A DNA stretch of 57,528 nt, taken from positions 1 through 57,528 of the IMG/VR virus record IMGVR_UViG_3300027746_000023; one strand, given 5' to 3'. Positions 48,055-56,303 of this stretch are shown piece by piece (position 1 is the first letter of the stretch; each line of letters starts with the position of its first letter). Made by a program: the position numbers and the translations under genes. The stretch comes from a virus. Under the pieces are notes generated by a model, which saw nothing but the letters and a program-made list of their open reading frames with translations, was not told where the DNA came from and did no database searches.

Positions 48055-49677
48055 TTAGTTAAGGACGGTGAGCGTGTAAAGGCGCTGGCGGTTCTTTCCC
48101 TGCTGGCCCCACTTGACCACACGGCCTGTAGGCAAAGTGAATTTCTTGCCGCCATACTGCTCGGCAAGCAGCTTACCAAACTTGCTCTTGGCCTTTGCCG
48201 TGAGCACATAATGGCGAGGCCCATCCTTCCCTTCACGCTCCTCTTTACCCTCGAGCATCCATGTGAATGAGTTGCAATCGAGGGCAGCCTGAACAACATC
48301 TTGGAATGCAAACTCGGCCACATCATCCACTCCTTTAGCCAACTCAGCCACCAGAGCCAGCATATCGGCGAGCTCTGAGTTGCCGGACTCCTCGACCGGA
48401 AGCGGCTCGATCGGATCTCCGAAACCAGCGAACTCCACCATTCCAGCAAATATTGCGCAGAATTGCTCATATCCACGCACCAGGCGATTAGCCTGTGGGC
48501 GGCCGGCCGCATCCCACTCCCTCACGATAGCCCACAAGGCAGCGAGAATTTGTCCTCGAACCTCTGGCTTCTCCAAGTGCTCATCTGAGATGACCTTTTC
48601 GATCTTGCGTGCCTGAGGATCCGATTCATCGGTCATCATCTTGCAATGCAGGAAACGTCGAGCGACGTCAACAGACACCTCGAGGTTGTTACCAGTCAGG
48701 AACACACTGGCGATCTTAGGCACTGCAAACTTCTGCTGGCTGTGCATTCGGCGGCCGCTCCATGTTGGAGCTGTGAGGAATGCGTTTAGAATCTGGCTTT
48801 TGAAAAAACCATTGCAGTCATCGAAGAGAATGTAAGGAGACCCAGCTAAGCTCTCAGTATCAAGAATCTTTCGCCATTCCTCCTCAGCCTGTGGCACCGG
48901 CTGCACATCGCAAGAGCCGATAGTCGTGATGATCGCCATTTGAGCCAGGAGAGTCTTGCCCGACCCCACCGAGTTTGAGCTGAACATAAAATTAAGCCGA
49001 CGCGCCGAAGGCCGCAACAGCGGAGCCGCATACAGCGCCAGCATCGCCGTCATCACGATAGCCTCATTCCTCGACCGGCCATCCGCCTTTCTGTCGCCAA
49101 AAGGGAACTCTTTCGTGAAATTCCGCAGGATCGTCTGCGCCTCATCGAGCGGCATATCCATCGCATACTCGACCCCGCTGTTTTGCGTGAATGTCTGAGC
49201 CTCGTGGTCGTATCCGTAGTCCAGTAACTCGATCCGGCCATCCTTTCTCTTCACCGGCTGCCGCACCGTGGCCACCCGCATCAGCTCCCGTTGTCTCGCC
49301 AAAAACTGGTCGCTCTCCAGAATCGTCGCGGCCGCCTCGACCGTCATAGTCTGTGGCTTCTTTTCAAAAACGTTCGGCTTCGGCATATCCCACTTGAAAG
49401 TCACCAGGTGATCCTCGCAGTATGTGCGGAATCGCCGTGCCGACATCTCTACCAATCGGCCATCCTGCGAGATAGTCATCGCCGAGCGCTGCCGAACGAA
49501 AACGCCATTGTTGCACAGCACCCCGCCGATCTCCCTCGCCATGTTCGAGATCACCGGCACGAGTTCAATAAAAGGCAACGCAGCCGCCTCAGTCTTTGTT
49601 TCGTTGTTGTCCTCTGGGGAAGGAACAATCCCATACTCAGCCAGTTTGCTGTTAATCGTGTCTGTCAGTTTGCTCAT
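48055..49677 (-). CDS. AAA+ replicative helicase of primase-helicase pair, 540 aa
   Basis: Walker A NSVGSGKTLLA, Walker B YILFDDCNGF and an SF3-like VFLTGNNLEVSVDVARRFL (sensor and arginine finger) lie mid-protein. The N-terminal half lacks known motifs; the C-terminus looks like a winged helix (GRVVKWGQQGKNRQRLYTL). Overlaps the primase gene by 26 nt. It replaces the DnaB system of phage A. Confidence 0.75.
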   Translation of the reverse strand: MSKLTDTINSKLAEYGIVPSPEDNNETKTEAAALPFIELVPVISNMAREIGGVLCNNGVFVRQRSAMTISQDGRLVEMSARRFRTYCEDHLVTFKWDMPKPNVFEKKPQTMTVEAAATILESDQFLARQRELMRVATVRQPVKRKDGRIELLDYGYDHEAQTFTQNSGVEYAMDMPLDEAQTILRNFTKEFPFGDRKADGRSRNEAIVMTAMLALYAAPLLRPSARRLNFMFSSNSVGSGKTLLAQMAIITTIGSCDVQPVPQAEEEWRKILDTESLAGSPYILFDDCNGFFKSQILNAFLTAPTWSGRRMHSQQKFAVPKIASVFLTGNNLEVSVDVARRFLHCKMMTDESDPQARKIEKVISDEHLEKPEVRGQILAALWAIVREWDAAGRPQANRLVRGYEQFCAIFAGMVEFAGFGDPIEPLPVEESGNSELADMLALVAELAKGVDDVAEFAFQDVVQAALDCNSFTWMLEGKEEREGKDGPRHYVLTAKAKSKFGKLLAEQYGGKKFTLPTGRVVKWGQQGKNRQRLYTLTVLN

Positions 49678-50845
49678 TGCCTTTCAATTGCCTTTCCAGT
49701 TCGCCCGCCGCGTCATGCAGCCAAGCGTCAAATTTGCCGTAAAATCGGCACGCCTGTGCCGTCCTCGCCGTATCCGGTTGCGGATACTTCCCATCCCTGT
49801 CTGCGGAGGCTGAGACCCGCACGGCCTGCGCCCGCCAATTCCTCAACACATCCCGCCGAGGCATGATGTCCTCGAGCGTCAAATCCGGTGCCGATGGGGC
49901 AAAATACAGGAGCTTCTGCTCCTTCTCCCCTCGCCAGCACGCAGGCAGGCGAGTCAACCGCACCGCCGAGAGCGCGCCCGGATCCGCCCCAGTCACCACC
50001 AAATTCATGATCGAGCGCTTGGCCTCATCCCACTCCCGCTTCGTCGAGGCATTGACTCGCACCAGAGCATGCACCGAGCGACCCCCAGAAGTCGTAACTG
50101 CCGCGATGTTAGGCACGAGCCGAGCCAAAGCGCCCAGCCACAACCGCACCGGAGCCTCATCGCTCTCGAGCACCATCCATCGCCAGGACAACACCGACTC
50201 CGCCGACCGGCGCGACATCTTCCCCAGGCGAGGATTTGGGCGCAACTTCCCATCCACCGGTTGGGCAAGAAACCAAATCCCTTCCGACCCCCGAGTTGGA
50301 ATCTTCTCCACAGGCCAGACCGCTTGCCCCTGCGATTTATACTCTGAAAAAACTACCACACGCTCCCCAGCCGCCGAATTATAGAGACGAGCGAGAAAAT
50401 CCTCAGCCGACACCGTCGCCGGATCCACCTCAGAGCGATTGGCGAGCCAAGGAAGATCAACCGACTCAGCGAGAACTCCAGCCACTCGCCGCAGCGCCTC
50501 CACATCGAACTGGGGCTTCGGCCGTGGTTTACTTACCGGCCGCTGCTCCAAGCGCTGCCCATGCGGAGCCTCCGCCCCTTGAAGCAAATACCCATCCGCC
50601 CCTGGTCCATTAACAGCCGAGCGCAACTTGTGCTCCAATTCACCCGTAGTCCACTTGTTAGCATTCCCCTGGTTCCAATCCTCGAGGAGAGCCAGCGCAT
50701 CCGAATGGGGAAGCAGAAAGCCCTTCACAAGAGCCTTTGCGACCAGCAAAGTATGGGTGTGCCCACCAGATCCAGAAATCGCCGGACCAATCTTCGAGAC
50801 ATACCGGCGCGCCCGCTCCACAACCGGAATTTTTTCCTTGCTCAC
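49652..50845 (-). CDS. AEP-type primase, 397 aa
   Basis: N-terminal RRYVSKIGPAISGSGGHTHTLLVAKALVKGFLL is a PriCT-like helical region, followed by GELEHKL. The core shows WMVLESDEAP (acidic metal site) and TTSGGRSVHALVRV (second motif with His), as in archaeo-eukaryotic primases. Coupled to the helicase downstream. Likely primes phage DNA. Confidence 0.7.
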   Translation of the reverse strand: MSKEKIPVVERARRYVSKIGPAISGSGGHTHTLLVAKALVKGFLLPHSDALALLEDWNQGNANKWTTGELEHKLRSAVNGPGADGYLLQGAEAPHGQRLEQRPVSKPRPKPQFDVEALRRVAGVLAESVDLPWLANRSEVDPATVSAEDFLARLYNSAAGERVVVFSEYKSQGQAVWPVEKIPTRGSEGIWFLAQPVDGKLRPNPRLGKMSRRSAESVLSWRWMVLESDEAPVRLWLGALARLVPNIAAVTTSGGRSVHALVRVNASTKREWDEAKRSIMNLVVTGADPGALSAVRLTRLPACWRGEKEQKLLYFAPSAPDLTLEDIMPRRDVLRNWRAQAVRVSASADRDGKYPQPDTARTAQACRFYGKFDAWLHDAAGELERQLKGNEQTDRHD

Positions 50846-50901
50846 AGACTCCTCCCCGTGCAGGGTGACATCCGTTGCACACCGGCAACCTCAAAGAAAT
50901 T

Positions 50902-51067
50902 TGTGGGAGTCGTGTGGGAGTCTCCCGCAAGTGCTTCAAAATTAAGACATAAACTTGCCCTGTGGTGTAATGGTAAGAATCTCCAACCCGCGTAAATTGT
51001 TGATTTGCAGCAATAGACTGCATCATTTTGCAACATTTTTATAGACGCATGTGGGAGCATGTGGGAG
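50902..51067. other. attP of phage B
   Basis: TGTGGGAG occurs at 50902 and 50913 on one side and at 51050 and 51060 on the other, 10-11 bases apart in each pair, beside the integrase start. The middle contains TTGTTGATTTGCA ... ATAGACT, which resembles TTGTTGATTTACA ... TTAGACT next to the tRNA-Leu core of phage A. Uninterrupted arms point to attP. The exact core is undetermined. Confidence 0.65.
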
Positions 51068-51076
51068 TTTGCCGAT

Positions 51077-52111
51077 ATGGCACACTTGGTTCGCAGCGAG
51101 AAAACGCGCTTTTGGGTTTTGAGGTATCGAGACCTTGATTCTGGGCAGTGGAAGGAGAGGTCGACGAAGTGCGATGCCGACGATGCGAAGGCGACCCGCA
51201 GAGCGCAGCGCATGGCTGAGGAGGAGTCGCGCCGAGAGGCGCAGGTCGCGCCGACGGAGAAGGGGGATTTTGTGGCTTGGGTTCCTGAGTTCATAGAGAG
51301 GCACTACACGAATAAGAGGTCAGTGAAGCGGTATCGGCTCGCCTGGGCGCGGATCGTTGAGTGGCAGAGATTGCGGCGGGTCAGGCATCCGGCCTCCGTC
51401 CGCTTTGAGCATGTGCAGGATTTTTTGGACTGGCGCACGGCACAGGGCGCTTCAAAGAATACCGCCAGACTCGAGATCAAGTTTTTCTCCAGCATCATGC
51501 AGGAGGCCATGCGCCGTGAGTTGACTGAGAAAAATCCCCTCGCCCTGGCGAAGGTTCCCCGCAAGGCGGCGAAGGTAAAAAAGGAGCTCACTTCCGAGGA
51601 TTTCATTGCCGCGCGCGCCGCATTCACCGAGCGCAGCGGCGCACCGTGGATGCTCACGGCCTTCGAGATCTGCTCGCATCTCGGCTGCCGATTCTCCGAG
51701 GCCGAGCTTGGCCGCGATGCCGTGGATTTTGAGAAAAAGATGGTCACTCTCGTGGACTCCAAACGAGACGATACCGACCCACGCAAACGCTTTTGCGTCC
51801 CATTGCCCGACACCCTCGCCACGCATCTCAAGGGCGTCTTCGACAAGCGCGACCGCACCACCCCTCCACTCGACAAAAGCGGAGAGCACAACCGCCAGTT
51901 TAATAAAACTCTCAAGGCAGCCACCGGAGCCACCTCCCATTCATTACGCGTCTCATTCATTACTCGATGTCACAGAGCTGGGCTCAGCGAGTCGCAAGCG
52001 ATGCGGTTGACAAACCACTCCACTCGCCTCGTCCACCTGATTTATTCGCGTCTGAATTTTGCGGATGCTCAGGCGGCTGCGGCATTGGTGCCCCCGCCTG
52101 GCGGGCTATAA
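51077..52111 (+). CDS. int: Tyrosine-type integrase of phage B, 344 aa
   Basis: I prefer ATG 51077 (MAHLVRSEKTRFWVLRYRD), since ATG 51059 lies within an arm repeat. Catalytic residues: Arg in SHLGCRFSEAEL, His-x-x-Arg in SHSLRVSFITRCH, later His in LTNHSTR and Tyr323 in LIYSRL. Unlike in phage A, it points away from attP on the plus strand and its 3' end overlaps the opposing excisionase-like gene. Confidence 0.9.
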   Translation: MAHLVRSEKTRFWVLRYRDLDSGQWKERSTKCDADDAKATRRAQRMAEEESRREAQVAPTEKGDFVAWVPEFIERHYTNKRSVKRYRLAWARIVEWQRLRRVRHPASVRFEHVQDFLDWRTAQGASKNTARLEIKFFSSIMQEAMRRELTEKNPLALAKVPRKAAKVKKELTSEDFIAARAAFTERSGAPWMLTAFEICSHLGCRFSEAELGRDAVDFEKKMVTLVDSKRDDTDPRKRFCVPLPDTLATHLKGVFDKRDRTTPPLDKSGEHNRQFNKTLKAATGATSHSLRVSFITRCHRAGLSESQAMRLTNHSTRLVHLIYSRLNFADAQAAAALVPPPGGL

Positions 52112-52250
52112 AATCCCGCACCCACCGCACCGTTGTCTTCCGACCGTAGAAGGGGCAACCTTTCGCCTTCATGTAGGCTATCTCCCGCAGAGAGAGCCCG
52201 ATCACCTCGGCGATCTCGCATGGAAAATAAAGTCGGTCTTGGTCCATCAT
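51984..52250 (-). CDS. Excisionase-like HTH protein, 88 aa
   Basis: PCEIAEVIGLSLREIAYMKAKGCPFYGRKTTVRWVRDFI is an excisionase/MerR-type HTH with wing. The 3' 128 nt are antisense to the integrase 3' end, an arrangement that would couple int and xis. ATG 52250 (or 52247). Confidence 0.65.
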   Translation of the reverse strand: MMDQDRLYFPCEIAEVIGLSLREIAYMKAKGCPFYGRKTTVRWVRDFIARQAGAPMPQPPEHPQNSDANKSGGRGEWSGLSTASLATR

Positions 52251-52444
52251 ACTTCCGGCGCCTCTGGGAATGGCATCCAATGCAGCACCGGCTCGGAGAT
52301 CGGATCGGCGGAAACGAAGCGCCACTGGCCCGCGTCGTGGAAGCCGGTCCAGACTTCCCCGCATTGCAGGTGAATGAGAACCGTCTGGTCATCATCCGGC
52401 AGGTCTTCATCGACACACCGCCATTGCATTTTGAGGAGGTTCAT
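52247..52444 (-). CDS. DUF551-like protein, 65 aa
   Basis: WRCVDEDLPDDDQTVLIHL ... WTGFHDAGQWRFVSAD ... VLHWMPFPEAP has the DUF551 pattern and matches phage A 21233-21424. ATGA overlaps join it to both neighbours. Function unknown. Confidence 0.75.
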   Translation of the reverse strand: MNLLKMQWRCVDEDLPDDDQTVLIHLQCGEVWTGFHDAGQWRFVSADPISEPVLHWMPFPEAPEV

Positions 52445-53133
52445 ACATGTCCCCCCTTCTCTAAAATTAGCACGCCGATGTCGGTGCGGATATTGGCCAT
52501 AGGCTCGAGGAGGTCGCGGACCATGCCGAGGCGGCGGGCGTCCCATTCGCCAGGGAATCCATCGTCCTCGCGCACCTTTTTGAGCCAGAGGTTGAATTGC
52601 ATGTGGACGCCCTCGATGGTCACGAGGCCCACGCTGCGGTCATTAGCGTTGAGGCGGAATTGGTCTTGTTGCAGGGGCTCACGCACCACTTCACCGGCCT
52701 TGATGGACATTTTCAGTTCCTTGGGCGTGAGATTTTCCTCTTCAGCGATCTTCAGCCACCGCTGGGCGGCCTCCTGCCATTCGGTGCGGGCTTTGCTCAG
52801 GCCGTCATCGGGCAGGGTCTTTGAGAGGGCGATGTGGTGCTCATCACTCAGAGTCTCACTGCGCATTTCCAGCGCCTCGAGGGCTTCTGAGGCCGCCAGG
52901 TCTTTGAACTCCAGTTGCAGGTGCCTGGAGAATTGATCCACCACGAGGTCGCCGAATTGCCGCCTGCCCTCCATGCGCCAGTCAGCCATCCACCGGAGCG
53001 AGGAGCCTCGGGCGGCGTGGACATAGCGGCCAATTTGCTCCCACTCGTGTTCGGTGGGAGTGCGGGTAAAGACAAGGGATCCTCTTGCAAATGTGCAAAG
53101 GCCGTCGGGTAGTGTGAGTTCGTTGTTGGTCAT
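52441..53133 (-). CDS. Conserved early protein, 230 aa
   Basis: The C-terminal 140 residues match phage A 13119-13550 (LVTIEGVHMQFNLWLKK ... VRDLLEPM). The N-terminal 90 residues, including GSSLRWMADWRMEGRRQFGDLVVDQFSRHL, are extra. Coupled to the DUF551-like gene (ATGA). Confidence 0.7.
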   Translation of the reverse strand: MTNNELTLPDGLCTFARGSLVFTRTPTEHEWEQIGRYVHAARGSSLRWMADWRMEGRRQFGDLVVDQFSRHLQLEFKDLAASEALEALEMRSETLSDEHHIALSKTLPDDGLSKARTEWQEAAQRWLKIAEEENLTPKELKMSIKAGEVVREPLQQDQFRLNANDRSVGLVTIEGVHMQFNLWLKKVREDDGFPGEWDARRLGMVRDLLEPMANIRTDIGVLILEKGGHV

Positions 53134-53978
53134 TTGATAAAAGCAATTTTTTCGCGGAAACCTTTGTTAATTTCTTCCAACATTCCTGTGCCCCACACGG
53201 TAGAGCCTCCAGATACAAAAAATGCCGAGGCTCGCTTTGCCGCATCAACAAGCCCTTTTGCCCCTATTTTCTTTATTTTTTGATAAATTCGTTTATCGTA
53301 AATCGTTTCAGAGGTATGGGTATGAATGTAATAAAGCCCGTCCAGAAGGATGTTTTGTATCGGCATGCTTTCACAGAGTTCAGCGGCCATGGATAAGACC
53401 TGTGAAAAAGCAACCCTATTCTCTGTGGCGCGTTTTATTGCCCAATCTAAGGCCTTTATCTCCTTAGGATTATTTGCAGTCGCTTTAGCTACTACGCCCA
53501 ATTCGTTAAATGTTTCTTGCACGAATCTTGCAATTTCATCGTCGGCAGCAAGAGCAGCGCGAAATTTATCGATGCTGGTGATCGGTTTGCGGCCGGTGTT
53601 TACATTTAAAAACCCCTTAGCTTCCTCTTGAACCGTGTAGGTATCAAAAACAAGACATGGGAGGCATTCTATGTCAGCTCTGCGCTTTGCCCCAAGCACC
53701 CGGTGCTGGCCATCGATGACCCAATATTGCCCTGCCCGGAGGCCAACAGTTATTGTTCCACAGGCAACCCATGACCAGTCTTGGGCTACCATTCTTACCT
53801 TATCCAAACTTACCTTTTCCCTCTGATATTCAGGAGAAATCAGTAACACGTTTTTATCGATAAGTAGATATTCCCCAGGCGAATCTTTGGTTGTCCACTT
53901 ATACCGCTCTACTTTTGATTGTTTTGATTGCCTTCCAAAGGAAAGCGCCATTTCTTCCGATTCATTTTTCGTTTTCAT
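53130..53978 (-). CDS. ParB/DGQHR-like protein, 282 aa
   Basis: YWVIDGQHRVLGAKRRADIECLPCLVFD is a ParB-like/DGQHR motif, with LLISPEYQREKVSLDKVRMVA before it and FLNVNTGRKPIT after it. Such domains bind nucleotides or DNA. AT-rich compared with neighbours. It lies next to the HTH regulator. Function unknown. Confidence 0.75.
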   Translation of the reverse strand: MKTKNESEEMALSFGRQSKQSKVERYKWTTKDSPGEYLLIDKNVLLISPEYQREKVSLDKVRMVAQDWSWVACGTITVGLRAGQYWVIDGQHRVLGAKRRADIECLPCLVFDTYTVQEEAKGFLNVNTGRKPITSIDKFRAALAADDEIARFVQETFNELGVVAKATANNPKEIKALDWAIKRATENRVAFSQVLSMAAELCESMPIQNILLDGLYYIHTHTSETIYDKRIYQKIKKIGAKGLVDAAKRASAFFVSGGSTVWGTGMLEEINKGFREKIAFIK

Positions 53979-54551
53979 TTAAGCCTTTCGTTTTGCCCAC
54001 GAGGTTTTTGCTGCTTCGCGGTAGATCTCCCGTGAGCTGGAGGCCTTGCGAAATTTGAAGACATTGATTTTAAGGAGGTCAGCCCAAGTCGTGACGTAGT
54101 ATGAGATGAGCGCACGGGTTACGCCGAGTTCACGGGCGACTTCGGCTTGGGAGTGGGTGCCGTTGAGTTCGGCGAGCCCGGTCGCCAGGGCGAGGGCGCG
54201 CACCAGGGCGCGGAGGTTTTTGGTGGGTTTTATGAGAAAAGAGACAATGAGGTTGAGCTGCTCGGCTTTCGCCCAATCCACTTCGCGGGCCACGGCGAGT
54301 TGGTGCCATTCCAGCACGCGGGTCGCTTCCTCGAGGCCGAGGTTCAGATTTTCGGCCAGGATCCACTCGGGCTTGTCCACATCGAAGGCATCCGGGTCAG
54401 GGAAGCTTTCCAGATACTCATCCTCAACCGTGGGCAGCGCGGCGACCGGCGCGAGGGCGGCAGATACCTCCTCGCGCTTGAGCGGCTTGAGGCCGTCGAG
54501 CCAGTTTTTGAGAAGGGCTTCCTGCTCGAGTTCTTGTGCAGTGGGTTTCAT
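53979..54551 (-). CDS. Helix-turn-helix regulator, 190 aa
   Basis: GTHSQAEVARELGVTRALISYYVTTWADLL matches the HTH of phage A 13541-14071. Start ATG 54551 is chosen because it overlaps the zinc-finger gene stop (ATGA). Acidic N-terminus, basic C-terminus (KTSWAKRKA). Confidence 0.75.
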   Translation of the reverse strand: MKPTAQELEQEALLKNWLDGLKPLKREEVSAALAPVAALPTVEDEYLESFPDPDAFDVDKPEWILAENLNLGLEEATRVLEWHQLAVAREVDWAKAEQLNLIVSFLIKPTKNLRALVRALALATGLAELNGTHSQAEVARELGVTRALISYYVTTWADLLKINVFKFRKASSSREIYREAAKTSWAKRKA

Positions 54552-54715
54552 TCTTTTTCTGTCGTGAGATGCCAATTCCGGCAGTGCGGGCACTTGTAGG
54601 GTTTTTGTTTCTTGTTCAGATTCTTTGCGATGTTTTGGGACTTTGCGACGGCGTCCGCGCGCAGCAGGAAGCGCAGCTTTCGAGACGGGCATCGTGGCAC
54701 CACTGGCAATCCCAT
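54548..54715 (-). CDS. Short zinc-finger protein, 55 aa
   Basis: CPSRKLRFLLRADAVAKSQNIAKNL then YKCPHCRNWHLTTEKE, the counterpart of phage A 14259-14447. ATG 54715 fits the homologous length. Coupled to the HTH gene. Confidence 0.65.
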   Translation of the reverse strand: MGLPVVPRCPSRKLRFLLRADAVAKSQNIAKNLNKKQKPYKCPHCRNWHLTTEKE

Positions 54716-54744
54716 ATCCTCCGTGCTCTCTGTGTCCTCTGTGG

Positions 54745-54933
54745 TTAATCCCTGAGCTGCTTGCGCAACTCGGCACATGCCTGAGCAACTTCCTCCGGTG
54801 TGCACCACCTGTCTCCGGCGGGCGGCTGCGGGGGCCATGTTTCGCGTTTTGGCGGGGTGGATGGCCTGCGAGCGAGGCGGTCCACGGCGGCGAGGTGTCG
54901 GCGGGCGGCGGCGAGGTGGGCGGAGAGAGTCAT
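54745..54933 (-). CDS. Small early protein, 62 aa
   Basis: An Arg/Ala helix (AHLAAARRHLAAVDRLARRP), a Pro-rich middle and a GDRWCTPEEVAQACAELRKQL end. Sits between conserved cassette genes. No family recognised. Confidence 0.5.
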   Translation of the reverse strand: MTLSAHLAAARRHLAAVDRLARRPSTPPKRETWPPQPPAGDRWCTPEEVAQACAELRKQLRD

Positions 54934-54947
54934 AAAGTTTTCAGAGT

Positions 54948-55145
54948 TCAGTTTTCAGTGGGTGGCTGTGAGGTGGCGGCGGCCCAGCGGAGGGCCACGG
55001 TGGCTCTGAGGGCGTGGGCGAAGCACTCGTGGCAGAGGGGCCCGAGGTCGCGGTCTTGCAGATCGGCGAGGGCATGGCCGTCGCCATCTCCGCAGATCTT
55101 GCAGAGGGTGCCTTGCTGGCACTCGGGCAGGTCGATGAGGTGCAT
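54948..55145 (-). CDS. Small Cys-motif protein, 65 aa
   Basis: ATG 55145 overlaps the preceding stop (TAATG). CKICGDGDG and CHEC form a zinc-binding pattern (CxxC ... CxxC). Part of the ATGA-coupled early operon. Function unknown. Confidence 0.65.
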   Translation of the reverse strand: MHLIDLPECQQGTLCKICGDGDGHALADLQDRDLGPLCHECFAHALRATVALRWAAATSQPPTEN

Positions 55146-55294
55146 TAGTCCTGGTCCTCCCATTCCTGCCAGCGGCGGCGGCGTTCTTGGTTGTCGCGTA
55201 TGTCGGAGCGCAGGCTCTCCCGCCCGAGATGGTAGCAGGCGATGCAGGAGCCCAGCGTGAGCGCGGCGATGCAGAGGGCGAGAGCGACGCTCAT
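55145..55294 (-). CDS. Small membrane protein with charged tail, 49 aa
   Basis: VALALCIAALTLGSCIACYHLG membrane segment and a QERRRRWQEWEDQD tail; homologue of phage A 21087-21236. Coupled to 55291-55554 by ATGA. Confidence 0.7.
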   Translation of the reverse strand: MSVALALCIAALTLGSCIACYHLGRESLRSDIRDNQERRRRWQEWEDQD

Positions 55295-55554
55295 TCTGTG
55301 ACCTCCAGCAGTGAGAATTTGGTGTGTGTTTTTCCAATCGGCCTGACCTCGGCCTTTTGCTCTAAGATGAAATAAGTCCCGCACGCATCGTCATTGCGAT
55401 CGGTGAGAGGCAAATCACTCGACAGCCACCAGCCTTTGAAGTCTCTAAGGATAAAACTCTCAGCGTCTTGCCATTTCTCAAACGGCCCGAAGACGAATTT
55501 TGTTTTAAGGGTTTCGCCTTGGGATTCCCTATCGATTACCCAAAACGCGCTCAT
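55291..55554 (-). CDS. Conserved early protein, 87 aa
   Basis: SAFWVIDRESQGE ... VFGPFEKWQDAESFILRDF ... LTDRNDDACGTYFILEQ parallels phage A 21421-21675. Unknown function; same neighbours in both phages. Confidence 0.7.
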   Translation of the reverse strand: MSAFWVIDRESQGETLKTKFVFGPFEKWQDAESFILRDFKGWWLSSDLPLTDRNDDACGTYFILEQKAEVRPIGKTHTKFSLLEVTE

Positions 55555-55670
55555 CGGGCAAGCCTCCAAGTTGCCCAGGCGAGACCGACGAGCGGCAGCA
55601 TGGTGGTGAGGTATTGGATGAAATAGCCGATCGAGCGGCAGATTGATTGCGGGTCGTTTGGATCTATCAT
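55551..55670 (-). CDS. Very small membrane protein, 39 aa
   Basis: MIDPNDPQSICRSIGYF then a hydrophobic segment (TTMLPLVGLAWATW). Counterpart of phage A 21672-21797 by position and design. ATGA overlaps at both ends. Confidence 0.6.
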   Translation of the reverse strand: MIDPNDPQSICRSIGYFIQYLTTMLPLVGLAWATWRLAR

Positions 55671-55822
55671 TGTTTTGCGGGTGTTATGTGGGTGGCTTGG
55701 ATGCCGTGGGTTTTGAAAAAAATGGTCTTGGCATCTCCGAAGCCGGCGGCCGTGATGATCGAGCGGATGCGGCCGCGCACGGGGTCGAGGCCCTCGCAGA
55801 GGTATGGTCGTGGGCGTTTCAT
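55667..55822 (-). CDS. Conserved early protein, 51 aa
   Basis: MKRPRPYLCEGLDPV ... IITAAGFGDAKTIFFKTHGIQATHIT aligns with phage A 21801-21953. Its conserved frame confirms it as real although short. Confidence 0.75.
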   Translation of the reverse strand: MKRPRPYLCEGLDPVRGRIRSIITAAGFGDAKTIFFKTHGIQATHITPAKQ

Positions 55823-56019
55823 ACCGGCGTCGGCTGGTGGGTGGAGTTGGATTGGAGTTTGGCGACCAGGGAATCCTGACCGCGTGCCGTGAGGCAGGCC
55901 GCTGCCGCGTCACGCAGGGCGGCGTAGGCCTCCTCGAGCGAGGCATCCCACAGCACCGAGGCGTGCTCGGCGGCGTGGTCCGCATCGACGAAGATTTTTT
56001 GGAGATCGGCGATTTTCAT
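55819..56019 (-). CDS. Small helical protein, 66 aa
   Basis: ADLQKIFVDADHAAEHASVLWDASLEEAYAALRDAAAACL is predicted helical. It takes the place occupied by the excisionase-like gene in phage A's cassette. No family recognised. Confidence 0.6.
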   Translation of the reverse strand: MKIADLQKIFVDADHAAEHASVLWDASLEEAYAALRDAAAACLTARGQDSLVAKLQSNSTHQPTPV

Positions 56020-56023
56020 TTGC

Positions 56024-56200
56024 TTAGGCGCGAGTGGAGACCAAGCCGTTGTCGCGGGCCTTTTCGGTATCGCGGGCGATGAGAAATTGGATATAGCTCG
56101 ATAGGCTGCGATGCTCTTGGGAAGCGCGTTCGCGGGCTTTCTCAAGCAACCAGGCTGGGATCGAAATCGACTTTTTGATCGTTGTGTTTTCGGTATTCAT
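56024..56200 (-). CDS. Ribbon-helix-helix regulator, 58 aa
   Basis: TIKKSISIPAWLLEKARERASQEHRSLSSYIQFLIAR is an RHH fold, counterpart of phage A 22150-22320. Its start codon lies at the edge of a perfect 11-bp dyad, suggesting autoregulation. Confidence 0.75.
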   Translation of the reverse strand: MNTENTTIKKSISIPAWLLEKARERASQEHRSLSSYIQFLIARDTEKARDNGLVSTRA

Positions 56201-56232
56201 TATTCCTACTTTTGCGCATTAGTAGGAATAAT
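56199..56232. promoter_or_regulatory. Perfect dyad operator of phage B switch
   Basis: ATTATTCCTAC and GTAGGAATAAT, 11-bp arms with a 12-nt spacer, overlap the start of the minus-strand RHH gene and lie before the plus-strand one (56304). A probable binding site for one of the two. Confidence 0.7.
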
Positions 56233-56303
56233 GCGGCATGGGGTCAATACCTTATTTCATCAAAAGTTGATTTTTTCTTACTTGGTGCGAAATATTCAGA
56301 AAT

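Noticed and set aside
50955-51000. tRNA gene before integrase B
   Set aside because: TGGTGTAATGGTAAGA resembles a D-arm, but there is no matching acceptor or TpsiC arm downstream. It is kept only as a possible att-related fragment.
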